From contig JBQTGY010000150.1 of NCBI GenBank assembly GCA_052390415.1, positions 1 through 53,136 on the forward strand: 53,136 nucleotides of DNA, in the 5' to 3' direction. The DNA comes from JANNWF01 sp052390415. GTDB taxonomy: Bacteria > Pseudomonadota > Gammaproteobacteria > Xanthomonadales > Xanthomonadaceae. Below the pieces are notes generated by a model. That model ran no database searches, was not told the DNA's origin, and worked only from the letters and a program-made list of their open reading frames with translations. Position numbers and translations under genes: made by a program. Shown here piece by piece: positions 1 through 7,991 of the stretch (its first letter is position 1; the number at the start of each line of letters is the position of its first letter).

Positions 1-119
1 GCTGGACTTGCTCCTCACTCCGCCAATAGCTTTGGCTATTGGCCTCGCTCCGGAGCGGCGTCCATCACGCCCATCCCGTCGCGATCCCACTTCCGCTTCA
101 TCCGTTACAGCCCACTAGT
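1..119. repeat. Terminal inverted repeat, left copy
   Basis: These 119 bases are identical, in reverse complement, to 53011-53129; position 120 is the first mismatch. The repeat contains a hairpin (gccaatagc, loop tttg, gctattggc at about 22-43) and a palindrome cgctccggagcg at about 46-57. The stop codon of the neighbouring secreted-protein gene (115-117) lies inside it. A repeat at both extremes of a sequence full of housekeeping genes suggests a dispersed element at which assembly stopped, rather than a transposon carrying 53 kb. It may extend beyond the window. Confidence 0.85.
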
Positions 120-1248
120 TCGCCGGCGACGACCGCCACATCAGCTGCTGTTGCAGTTGCGTAACCAGAGCGGTGCGGCGCTGCTGGATGCTCACTGCAT
201 CATTCGCCATCGTGTTGCTGTTGCCACTGCTGACCGGTACTCCGAGTTTGGCCGCCTCCATGGCAAAGTCGATGGCGGGCGTATTGCGTGCTTGCGCACT
301 GCTCGCGTCCATGACCTCAGTGCGGCTCGCGCTGCGAAAGCCGCGCACCGGATAGGCCGGCAGCACGAAGACATTGCCGGTAGCGCAGTCATGCGGGATC
401 ACCCCGCCGTCGTTGTTGCTTTGCAGGTCGCCATCCAGACCGCCTACAAACGAATTGCTGTCCACGCGCACGTCGTACAACAGGCAGGTCAGCGGCTCAC
501 CGGCCGAGTCGCGGGTCACGGTTACAATGAAAAAGTGGCGGCGCGAGTCCACGTCGAAGCTACCGACCACATGGTTCTGGGCATTGGACGTCGCCGAGCA
601 ACGCGTCGTTATCGCATCCGGTGGGCGACATCCTTCAAAACTTGAGCGTGCCGGAGCGATGGCGGTGTTGATCTTGTCGAAGACCAGTACGTCGCCGACA
701 AAATTGGTTGCCGCCGGCGTTGCCTGATTGCTGAGGTCGAGCATGGCGTTCCACTCACCCAGCATTTTTGAGGTGTGCACCGGCACATTGTCGCCGGGCC
801 GACCCAGGTAGAACTGAAAGCGCTCAAGCAAGGTGTTGCGGCCGCCCCAATTGAGCACGGCCACGGTCGGATTGTCGGGGTCGAAGGTCACGACCAGCGG
901 ACCCTTGGCACCCAGGTTTGCAACGGGCGCCCCGAGGTACGGGCAACCGATGCACTGACCACCGCTGAAGGTGTTCAACCAACTGCCATCGTTGCGATTT
1001 TCACTGCTGACGAAGCGTGTGCCGCCTGCTTGCAACAATCCTTGCGCGGTGACCCACACGGGTGTGCCATCCTCGTTGAACACATAACCGGACAGCGCCA
1101 TGAAGTTGTCTTGAATTTCAATTTGTAGCCCAGTGCCTGACTCGGACGGGTTCCACCAGACGCCACTCTCCGGCGTGTAGGCCGCGGCCGACGACATACC
1201 AAGTGCAAGCAGGGTGGCGGAAAGGACAAGGCGCGCAGGAGTGAACAT
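115..1248 (-). CDS. Secreted protein with N-terminal WWNP-type domain
   Basis: A 377-residue protein of unknown function. I chose the ATG at 1248 because it places a clear signal peptide at the N-terminus (MFTPARLVLS, then a hydrophobic stretch ending SSAAA); the open frame runs on to 1350 without a better start. The mature protein begins with SGVWWNPSESGTG, followed by a segment rich in aromatic residues. This resembles the WWNPxExGTG domain that is frequent in secreted proteins of Lysobacterales and is probably a beta-rich extracytoplasmic module. The C-terminal 60 residues are polar and Gln-rich. A related motif occurs in the cyclophilin fusion at 48672. The last codons run into the terminal repeat. 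The gene stands alone, divergent from the TPR-GGDEF gene. Confidence 0.75.
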   Translation of the reverse strand: MFTPARLVLSATLLALGMSSAAAYTPESGVWWNPSESGTGLQIEIQDNFMALSGYVFNEDGTPVWVTAQGLLQAGGTRFVSSENRNDGSWLNTFSGGQCIGCPYLGAPVANLGAKGPLVVTFDPDNPTVAVLNWGGRNTLLERFQFYLGRPGDNVPVHTSKMLGEWNAMLDLSNQATPAATNFVGDVLVFDKINTAIAPARSSFEGCRPPDAITTRCSATSNAQNHVVGSFDVDSRRHFFIVTVTRDSAGEPLTCLLYDVRVDSNSFVGGLDGDLQSNNDGGVIPHDCATGNVFVLPAYPVRGFRSASRTEVMDASSAQARNTPAIDFAMEAAKLGVPVSSGNSNTMANDAVSIQQRRTALVTQLQQQLMWRSSPAN

Positions 1249-1600
1249 GAGGAAATTCCCATTGGCTGTGGACAATGCAGGCGCGCTTCGCGCGCTGCGA
1301 TGTGCGCATGCTGGCGGACCGGCGCGGGCGGCCTCGGTGCAATAGCGCACACAACGGCGGCCGAGAATGGCTGCCGTTAAGGCAGCTCATGCACGCCCAG
1401 GCGTCGCCCGCAAAGCAGCAGTGATCGCGTCGCTGGTGATCGTGTTGGCGGCAGTCGCGTGAATACCAGATTCGGCCGGACCTGACCGGCGGCTTTCGCT
1501 GGAATCGAAGCAGGCGGACAGAAGTTGTCTCGGCGGCCATTTACCGCCTGCCTCGAACGGCGCACGATCAACCCGGAATGGGCATGCGTGCGAGAAGCGG
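1249..1600. other. Intergenic region between divergent genes, no gene seen
   Basis: About 350 bases separate the divergent starts at 1248 and 1601. Open frames here are short or extend antisense into neighbours and show no recognisable protein. Promoters for both genes should lie here, but no convincing -35/-10 pair stands out. Confidence 0.5.
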
Positions 1601-3781
1601 ATGACGATCAAGGTCGAGCGCGGCGGCGTCACCTGGACGATCTGCGCCCTGTTGTCGCTGTGGCTGACTCCGCTGCACGCCGACGATTCGAGCCCCATGT
1701 ATGCGGCCGAAGTGGCACGCATCCAGGCACAACCGACTGCGGCGCGAGCTGGCTTGTTCATGGAGCAAGCCAGGCACGAACAATCGCGGAACTTGTCCTT
1801 GTCGGAGTCGTGGGCGCGTTTGGCACTGGCCGCCGCGCAAGCACAAGCCGATCACGCTGCCGAACTGGATGCGCGAATCATGCTCGCCAATCTCGCCTTG
1901 CTCGCGACCCGCCCCGACGATGCTGAGCCCGAGCTGGACGCACTGGCGCAGCTGCTGGCGCAATCCGACTTGCGCCAACGCGAAGCGGAAGTGTTGGTGC
2001 TGCGTGGGCGTTGGCAACTGGTCACCCGCCGCTACGACGAGGCCAAGGCAAGTCTTGCCCAAGCTCAAGCGTTGGCAAGCACACTGGGGGACCGCGCCAG
2101 CGAGGCCAAGGCGCTGCACAACCAAGGCCTGTTGGCGATTCGCACCGGTTTGCAAGAGCAGGCGCGGCCCTTGTTGGAAGCGTCACTGGTGCTGAACGAC
2201 GCCGATGGCCGCGAACGCGAGGCCGACGCCAACCGCCACTATCTGGGATTCGTTGCACGCGATCAGGGGCGCTATGCAGAAGCGCTAGATCTGCATCGGG
2301 TGGTGATCGAGCACGGTCGCGCGCGCGGCGACACGCAGGTGATTGCGCACAGTGCCAATGCATTGGGGATTCTGCACGCCCAACAATTGCAGACCGCCGA
2401 GGCGCTGGCCTACTTCCAGGAGGCGGCCGATGCCTATGGCTTGCTTGGAGATCGTTTCAGCGAGGCCATGGCCCATATCAACATCGGCAACTCCTTTGTC
2501 GGCGCCGAACAATGGGAGAAAGGCCTGGTTGCGCTCGAGCGTGGCCTGACCATCGCCACGGCAGAAAAAAACGCGGATGCCGAAATTCTTGCGCGTGCTG
2601 AGCGCGCCAAGGTATTGCTGAAACTGCAGCGCCCTGAGGAAGCACAAACCGACGCGGTGCGAGCCATGCAACTGGCCGAAACCGGCGCCACCAGCATGCG
2701 TTTGCATCAGGCGGCGCAGGCGCTGGGACTGGTGCTTGCGCAAACGGGCAAACAGACCGACGCCGAGCAGATGTTCCTGCGCTCGGTGCAGGCGTCGCAA
2801 GACTCTGGTCGCAAATCCGAGCATGCCGACGCTCTGCGTGAGCTGGCGCGGACCCAGGCAGCGCTGGGCAAACACGCCGACGCCAATCGAAATCTGGAAG
2901 CGTACATCGATCTCATCAGCACGCTGCGCGACGATGAAATGACGCGCAAATTGGCCGAGTTGCGCGTGCAACTGGAAACCCGCCAGCGCGAGACCGAGCT
3001 GGAAGCGCGTCAGCAGCGGATCAACCTGCTGGAGCAGCAAGCCGAGCAGGAGTCGCGTATCCGCCTGCTGATGGTCGCGGCCCTGCTCAGCTCCGTGCTT
3101 TTCATGCTGGCCTTGGTCAGTCGTTATCGAACTCGCCAGCAGGCAGAAAGCCAACTGCGCGCGCAGAACGCAGTGATCGCCAAGGCCAATCTCGATCTCG
3201 CCGAGGCCGCGGATACCGACGCACTGACGCAGACGCGCAACCGCCGCTATTTTCAGCGCGTGGTGTTACCGAATCTCCAGGCAGCGCAGCGTGATGGCCG
3301 CGAGCATGCATTGATATTGATCGATGCCGACCGCTTCAAACGCATCAACGACGACCACGGCCACGACGTCGGCGATACCGCGCTGGTGAGCATCGTCGAT
3401 GCATGGGCTTGCCAACTGGAACCCGTAGATGTGCTGCTGCGTTGGGGCGGCGAAGAGTTCCTGATGGTGCTGTTCGATCGCCAGCCGCCCGCAGTGTTGG
3501 AATGCGTAACCGCCGGCCTGGCTGCGACCCGCGCCAAGTCGATCACCACCACGACCGGTAGTGAATTGCGGGTCAGCGTCTCCGCCGGTTGGGCTTGCGG
3601 CCCCTGGCCAAACGCTGACTCAACACAGTTGCTTGCGCTGGCTGATCGCGCCTTGCTGCACGCCAAGTCGCAAGGACGAGATCGTGGCTATGGGCTGCAT
3701 GCAGGCATGGATGGCGGCGGCGACAAATCGCGCCTGCATTTGCTGGATTTGACCACGCTGCAGATGGACGAAGCGCGCTAG
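1601..3781 (+). CDS. TPR-repeat membrane protein with C-terminal GGDEF (diguanylate cyclase) domain
   Basis: A 726-residue signalling protein. A hydrophobic N-terminus (about 10-27, ending LTPLHA) looks like a signal peptide or anchor. Residues about 30-440 are Ala/Glu/Arg-rich helical repeats of TPR character (for example GRYAEALDLH and EQWEKGLVALERG). A charged coiled coil (about 445-485), one transmembrane helix (about 488-506) and a GGDEF domain from about 538 follow. The domain keeps the substrate/metal segment DADRFKRINDDHGHDVGD and the active-site GGEEF at 616-620, so it should make cyclic di-GMP. At the usual inhibitory RxxD position the sequence reads EPVD, so product inhibition through the I-site is probably lost. 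The TPR part is presumably a periplasmic sensor or protein-binding region; its ligand cannot be read from the sequence. Confidence 0.9.
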   Translation: MTIKVERGGVTWTICALLSLWLTPLHADDSSPMYAAEVARIQAQPTAARAGLFMEQARHEQSRNLSLSESWARLALAAAQAQADHAAELDARIMLANLALLATRPDDAEPELDALAQLLAQSDLRQREAEVLVLRGRWQLVTRRYDEAKASLAQAQALASTLGDRASEAKALHNQGLLAIRTGLQEQARPLLEASLVLNDADGREREADANRHYLGFVARDQGRYAEALDLHRVVIEHGRARGDTQVIAHSANALGILHAQQLQTAEALAYFQEAADAYGLLGDRFSEAMAHINIGNSFVGAEQWEKGLVALERGLTIATAEKNADAEILARAERAKVLLKLQRPEEAQTDAVRAMQLAETGATSMRLHQAAQALGLVLAQTGKQTDAEQMFLRSVQASQDSGRKSEHADALRELARTQAALGKHADANRNLEAYIDLISTLRDDEMTRKLAELRVQLETRQRETELEARQQRINLLEQQAEQESRIRLLMVAALLSSVLFMLALVSRYRTRQQAESQLRAQNAVIAKANLDLAEAADTDALTQTRNRRYFQRVVLPNLQAAQRDGREHALILIDADRFKRINDDHGHDVGDTALVSIVDAWACQLEPVDVLLRWGGEEFLMVLFDRQPPAVLECVTAGLAATRAKSITTTTGSELRVSVSAGWACGPWPNADSTQLLALADRALLHAKSQGRDRGYGLHAGMDGGGDKSRLHLLDLTTLQMDEAR

Positions 3782-3995
3782 CCCGGACATTTCACGAGGT
3801 CACGTCAAAACGTTCCTGCAATCCTTGCGCCGTCTGGGGCTGCTGGCAATCAAAGCGTTGAACAGAGGGTTCGCCTGCATTTTGACGCTGGCGCGGCCCT
3901 CGTTAGGTCGCGCTGAGCTTCAAGTCTGATCGCAGGCCTCGCGGTCCGGACAATGCGCTCGGCGGTCTGAACTCACGCCGGTGCACAGCTGACAC

Positions 3996-4838
3996 TTACA
4001 GCACAAAGGTGGCGCCTTCGCACCCTGCAGTCACCTGGAACGTGGGCATCGCTTCGGCGACGGACTCGGCGGTCATCCGATCCAGATCGGTATCGCTGTG
4101 ATTGGGATCGTGATGAAACGAAACCAGACGCGCGACCTCGCACAGGCTCGCGAAGCGGATCGTCTGCAGCAACGAACTATGCCCCCAACCGGTGTGGCGT
4201 GGGTACTCGGCCGTGCTGAATTGGCTGTCGTGAATCAACAGGTCTGACTGCAGGGCGAGATTCGCACCCGAGGTCCAGTCACGCGGCAAACTCGGAAACG
4301 CCGGATTGCCAAGCGCCGGCTCGTGATCCGGCATGTAGGTGAGCACCTTGCCGTTGGCCCCACGAATGCGATAACCGACGGTCGGCCCGGGATGGCAGAC
4401 CATGCCGGCCTCCACTTCAAACTCTCCGATTTCCACCCGCCCACAGGGCACTGCATGAAAACTCAGCGTGCAAGGCAATTCGCTGAGGTGGACCGGAAAC
4501 AAGGGTGGCGACAGGTAACGCATCAGGCGACCCTGCAAACTCAAGGTGGCGCTGGCCGGCCCCCAGATATGCACCGCAAAACCAGGTCGATACAAAGGCG
4601 CGAAGAAGCCCAAGCCCTGCACATGATCCATGTGCAGGTGTGTAAGCAGGATATCCACCCGCGACAAGCTAGCTGGCAGATTCACACCCAGGCGGCGAAT
4701 ACCGGTGCCCGCATCCAGCACCAACAAGCTGCCATCGGAGCCAGTCACGCTGACGCACGACGTGTTGCCGCCGTAGCGCGCCGTATCCGGACCGGGCGTG
4801 GCGAGCGAACCGCGCGTGCCCCATAGCTGGACCAGCAT
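3996..4838 (-). CDS. MBL-fold metallohydrolase (PhnP/RNase Z-like)
   Basis: A 280-residue metallo-beta-lactamase-fold protein without signal peptide, so cytoplasmic. The ATG at 4838 has GGGAGG just upstream and lies 4 bases after the stop of the PAS gene, which indicates translational coupling; an upstream extension to 4895 has no support. The N-terminal WGTRGS...YGGNTSC pattern and the metal-binding THLHMDH (H67, H69, D71, H72) are typical of the Lactamase_B_2 branch that includes phosphodiesterases and PhnP. Further likely ligands are in LIHDSQF and FHHDPNHSD. The substrate is unknown; phosphodiester or nucleotide hydrolysis is the family expectation. Confidence 0.85.
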   Translation of the reverse strand: MLVQLWGTRGSLATPGPDTARYGGNTSCVSVTGSDGSLLVLDAGTGIRRLGVNLPASLSRVDILLTHLHMDHVQGLGFFAPLYRPGFAVHIWGPASATLSLQGRLMRYLSPPLFPVHLSELPCTLSFHAVPCGRVEIGEFEVEAGMVCHPGPTVGYRIRGANGKVLTYMPDHEPALGNPAFPSLPRDWTSGANLALQSDLLIHDSQFSTAEYPRHTGWGHSSLLQTIRFASLCEVARLVSFHHDPNHSDTDLDRMTAESVAEAMPTFQVTAGCEGATFVL

Positions 4839-4842
4839 CGGC

Positions 4843-5232
4843 TTAAACCTCCCAGAACACGCTTTGCACGCCCAAGAACTCTTCGCCTTGGGCAATGAAA
4901 GGCACGGATGTCCAGTTCACGTGACGCCAGGTGCCATTGGGAGCACCCACCCAGATCGTCCGCGATACCGGCGTGTGCCGCGTGAGTGCGATCACCAGCG
5001 GCCATTCGTGTTGAGCAATATTTTTGCCTTGGTCATCGCGCACCGAAAATTGTTCGCGCCAGATCGCGGCGGGAATTTCTCCGGTCTCTTCAAAACGGAT
5101 GCCGAGCAGCAACTCCGCCGGCTCGTTCCAATAAATCAGCGTTCCCGGCGCGTCGACGATCACGATGGGCATCGCCAAGCTGCTCGCCAGTTGCCGGGCC
5201 AGAATCAGCTGGATGGGCTTGTGCGTGGAAAT
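4843..5232 (-). CDS. Single PAS-domain protein, probable non-AUG start
   Basis: About 129 residues forming one PAS-like sensor domain (IVIVDAPGTLIYWNEPAELLLG, then a WREQF...RDDQG segment, ending WTSVPFIAQGEEFLGV). The open frame continues upstream to 6021 antisense to the transporter, which is clearly not coding. Homology-like sequence starts near THKPIQLIL, yet no in-frame ATG, GTG or TTG precedes it. The only well-placed ribosome-binding site (GAGGGGAG, 5238-5246) sits about 7 bases before an ATT codon at 5230-5232. An alternative is the internal TTG/ATG around residues 22-24, which would cut the fold. It is coupled to the MBL gene and so probably senses a signal for, or works with, that hydrolase. 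No output domain is present. Confidence 0.7.
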   Translation of the reverse strand: MSTHKPIQLILARQLASSLAMPIVIVDAPGTLIYWNEPAELLLGIRFEETGEIPAAIWREQFSVRDDQGKNIAQHEWPLVIALTRHTPVSRTIWVGAPNGTWRHVNWTSVPFIAQGEEFLGVQSVFWEV

Positions 5233-5486
5233 AGTCGGGCTCCCCTCGGACTCAACGCGACACCATCGCGGTGCGCACGTCGCTTGAACGTGAGGTCTAA
5301 GCTTACGATTGATTGGCGCGCTTGTAATGGCCCACGCGTTGCTCTGCCGCCTCAGTGCAGATGTGGGGCCAATAACCGCAGGGCTTTGCGCCAACAACAG
5401 AGCGGTGACGCGAAGAATCAACCAAAGCCGACCACGCTGGATGCGGCCCTGCCCATTTCGCCAGATCGAGAAGTCTGCGCAATCTC

Positions 5487-6797
5487 CTATGGCAAACCTG
5501 CACTCGCCGCCGGCCGGCGCGCGTAAATGCCGAACGCCGCAATCACCAGATAACAGGCCGCAGGCAGCAGCAAAGCCGTGCGCAAGTCGGTCAGGTCGGC
5601 CAGATACCCGGTCAAGGGCGGCACGATGGCACCACCGACGATGGCCACGCAGATCACGCCCGACCCTTCCGCCGCACGCTGGCCCAGGCCTTCGCTGGCG
5701 AGCGTGAAGATGGTCGGAAACATGATCGAGTTGCACAAACCGACCGCCAACAATGACCATCCCGAAACGGCACCTTCCGCGAACAACGAAATCAGCAGCA
5801 GAGAGATCGCTGCGGACGCCGCCGCGCACAACAATTTTCCGGGCGAGATGATGCGCAGCAAATACGCGCCGATGAAACGGCCGACCAGGGCGCCTCCCCA
5901 GTAAAGGGTCACGTGTTTGCCGGCAGCCTGCTCTTCGAGGCCAAGCGTGTTGGCCAACATCAGATAGTTCACGATCAGCGAACCAATCGCCACTTCGGCG
6001 CCAACGTACAGAAAAATGCACAGTGCGCCGAAGCCGAAGCGTTGTCGCTTGAGCAGATTGAAAGCCTGCAACATCGGCGCCGGCGGGCTGATCACGTGCG
6101 GCAAACGATTGCGACGCATCCAGATCACCGCCGCCACTACCAACAGCGCCGCGGCAAGCCCGAGGTAGGTTTGCACAACCACTTGAGTCTCTTGCTCACG
6201 ATAGGCGGCAAGGGCGTCACCCGCCAAGGTGTTCACATCTACCGCACTCAACGAGCCCAGAATCAAGATCGCCCCCACGTACGGGAAGATCGTCGTGCCC
6301 AGCGAGTTGAATGCTTGCGCAAAGGTGAGGCGACTGTGCGCCGTGCGTGCTGGCCCCAGCAGCGAGATCAACGGATTTGCCACCACCTGCACGATGGTGA
6401 TGCCTGCGGCGAGTACGAACAGAGCACCAAGAAACACCGCAAAGGTGCCGGACTTCGATGCGGGAATGAACAACAAACAGCCCGCAGCCATGGTCAGCAC
6501 GCCCAGCGCCGCAGTGCGCATGTAGCCGTGCCGGCGCACGACCACGGCGGCTGGAATCGAGATCAGAAAATAGGCCGCAAAGAACGCCGACTGCACCAAC
6601 ATCGCCTGCGCGTAGCCAAGCGTGAACAGCTCCTTGAGCTTGGGAATGATGACGTCATTCAAGCTGGTGATGCCGCCGAAAATGAAGAACAGGGCAAACA
6701 CGAACAGCTGCATGTCGGGTGCATTGATTCCCTGGTCGGCGGTGTCCGCAGCGGAAACGGGGGCGGTGGAAGACTTGCGAGTATCGTGATGAAGCAT
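5487..6797 (-). CDS. Sugar MFS transporter, GluP/FucP-like
   Basis: A 436-residue inner-membrane protein with about 12 hydrophobic segments. FFIFGGITSLNDVIIPKLKELF in the first helix and a mid-protein NPLISLLGP...TFAQAFNSLGT segment are hallmarks of the glucose/galactose-fucose proton symporter group. It probably imports a hexose with protons; the exact sugar cannot be told. I use the ATG at 6797 (AAGGGA about 10 bases upstream) rather than the ATG at 6830, which has no ribosome-binding site. No sugar-catabolic genes adjoin it. It lies upstream of the PAS-MBL pair on the same strand but 254 bases away, so probably in a separate unit. Confidence 0.88.
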   Translation of the reverse strand: MLHHDTRKSSTAPVSAADTADQGINAPDMQLFVFALFFIFGGITSLNDVIIPKLKELFTLGYAQAMLVQSAFFAAYFLISIPAAVVVRRHGYMRTAALGVLTMAAGCLLFIPASKSGTFAVFLGALFVLAAGITIVQVVANPLISLLGPARTAHSRLTFAQAFNSLGTTIFPYVGAILILGSLSAVDVNTLAGDALAAYREQETQVVVQTYLGLAAALLVVAAVIWMRRNRLPHVISPPAPMLQAFNLLKRQRFGFGALCIFLYVGAEVAIGSLIVNYLMLANTLGLEEQAAGKHVTLYWGGALVGRFIGAYLLRIISPGKLLCAAASAAISLLLISLFAEGAVSGWSLLAVGLCNSIMFPTIFTLASEGLGQRAAEGSGVICVAIVGGAIVPPLTGYLADLTDLRTALLLPAACYLVIAAFGIYARRPAASAGLP

Positions 6798-6868
6798 GAC
6801 CGTCCGGTCCCTTTTAACGAATCCCAGCATCGTACAGTCGCCAAACCGGCTTGTTGGCGCGACAGCCG

Positions 6869-7183
6869 ATGCATACGTTTGCAGGGAAGCTACGGCAGCG
6901 ATTTAACGGGCGAGTAGTCGGCAGCCACACGTTTCATGAATACAGCGTTCTGCGGTGTGCGCGTCTCCTTGACTGTCGCTTCCATGCGGGCTGCGATCCA
7001 GAAGCTGCCTTGGGGCATCTCGAAGCAGTCTCAGAGCTGTTTGGCCCGGTCACCTTTATCGGCTTCTCGACCACCCCCAACTTCGCATCGCTGCGCGAGC
7101 ACCAACGCTACCTCGCCTTGCAGGCAGCGCAAAAAAATGGAAAGCGCAAGAAGACGACAAGGCGGCTGTGCGGTGAGGCGTGA
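6869..7183 (+). CDS. Possible small ORF or gene remnant of unknown identity
   Basis: The 465 bases between the transporter and the dioxygenase contain no recognised gene. One frame ending at 7183 looks protein-like over its second half (PEAALGHLEAVSELFGP, then FIGFSTTPNFASL) and uses G/C-ending codons like the real genes around it. The first half is unconvincing, with Cys/Arg-rich text and no ribosome-binding site at the ATG at 6869. It could be a small unknown protein, a truncated gene or chance. Confidence 0.22.
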   Translation: MHTFAGKLRQRFNGRVVGSHTFHEYSVLRCARLLDCRFHAGCDPEAALGHLEAVSELFGPVTFIGFSTTPNFASLREHQRYLALQAAQKNGKRKKTTRRLCGEA

Positions 7184-7262
7184 TTCGAAGCGATTGGCAT
7201 GCTCTTGTCGGACCGTGCTCCTGCCCGATCAGCCTCGCCCGTTCGACCATTCTGCGTGCTCG

Positions 7263-7922
7263 TTACTGCGCCCACATACGCATCAAGCGGGCGCGTGCTC
7301 GCTGCAGCCGGTCCAGCGTGGTGCGCTCGGTACTGGCGGTGAGCAGTGTTTCGACCACGCGGTCAAGATCAAACAGCACCTCGCGCTGGGCGGCGTCGGC
7401 GATCCAGCTGCGAATCCAACCGACTATCGCCACGCGCTGCCCGCGACTGACCGTTTCAACCCGATGCAAGGTATGTGCGGGATACAACAGCAATTCGCCG
7501 CGTGCCAGACGATACAACTGAGTCTGGTCGTCGCTTTCGATGACCAATTCGCCGCCGTCGTAGTCCATGGGATCGCTCAGCATCAGGGTGAACGATAGAT
7601 CGGTGCGTTCGCCGGCGATGATCGGATCATCCACGTGGTTACCGTAATGCATGCCGGACTCGTAACGGTTGGCCATGATCCGCACCAGGCACTTGGGTCG
7701 CGCCGCCGAACGCAGGATCGGATGGGCCAGCAGTGCATCACCGATCAGGGCGAGCGCGGATTCCACCTTGGGGCCATCACGCGCTTGCAGGTTATGTTTG
7801 ACGGGTCGCGCCAGCGCGCCTGCGGTTTGTGCACCGTCGCGATACAGGGTCGCATCCGCAAGCACTTCGCTGATGGCACTCAGCTGAGCGTCGCTCAATA
7901 CGTCGGCAATGATCAGGTTCAC
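7263..7922 (-). CDS. PKHD-type Fe(II)/2-oxoglutarate dioxygenase, PiuC/YbiX-like
   Basis: A 219-residue cytoplasmic oxygenase. The double-stranded beta-helix iron site is visible as H96-x-D98 (HYGNHVDDP) and H153 (TLHRVETV), with the 2-oxoglutarate-binding arginine at R163 (GQRVAIVGW). Length and these motifs match the PiuC/YbiX family, whose members are usually iron-regulated and often sit beside siderophore receptors; the substrate is unknown. The start is GTG at 7922 with a weak ribosome-binding site. It is divergent from a secreted protein gene with only 69 bases between the starts, so the two may share a control region. No TonB-dependent receptor is present in the window. Confidence 0.88.
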   Translation of the reverse strand: MNLIIADVLSDAQLSAISEVLADATLYRDGAQTAGALARPVKHNLQARDGPKVESALALIGDALLAHPILRSAARPKCLVRIMANRYESGMHYGNHVDDPIIAGERTDLSFTLMLSDPMDYDGGELVIESDDQTQLYRLARGELLLYPAHTLHRVETVSRGQRVAIVGWIRSWIADAAQREVLFDLDRVVETLLTASTERTTLDRLQRARARLMRMWAQ

Positions 7923-7991
7923 GGGAGCGCTACCAAATCGAGTTATTCTAAAGAAGAATTGTTCGCATCTAACCCGGCATCAGGAGTTGAC

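Noticed and set aside
2285..3154. Open frame of 289 codons on the minus strand
   Set aside because: Antisense to the TPR region of the GGDEF protein; Gln/Leu-rich mirror sequence without recognisable domains.
3782..3995. Possible insertion-sequence remnant after the GGDEF gene
   Set aside because: The 214 bases looked vaguely like the flank of a mobile element, but no inverted repeats or transposase fragment could be shown.
5233..6021. N-terminal extension of the PAS protein
   Set aside because: The frame upstream of 5232 is antisense-like sequence overlapping the transporter gene and shows no domain; only the last 129 codons are protein-like.
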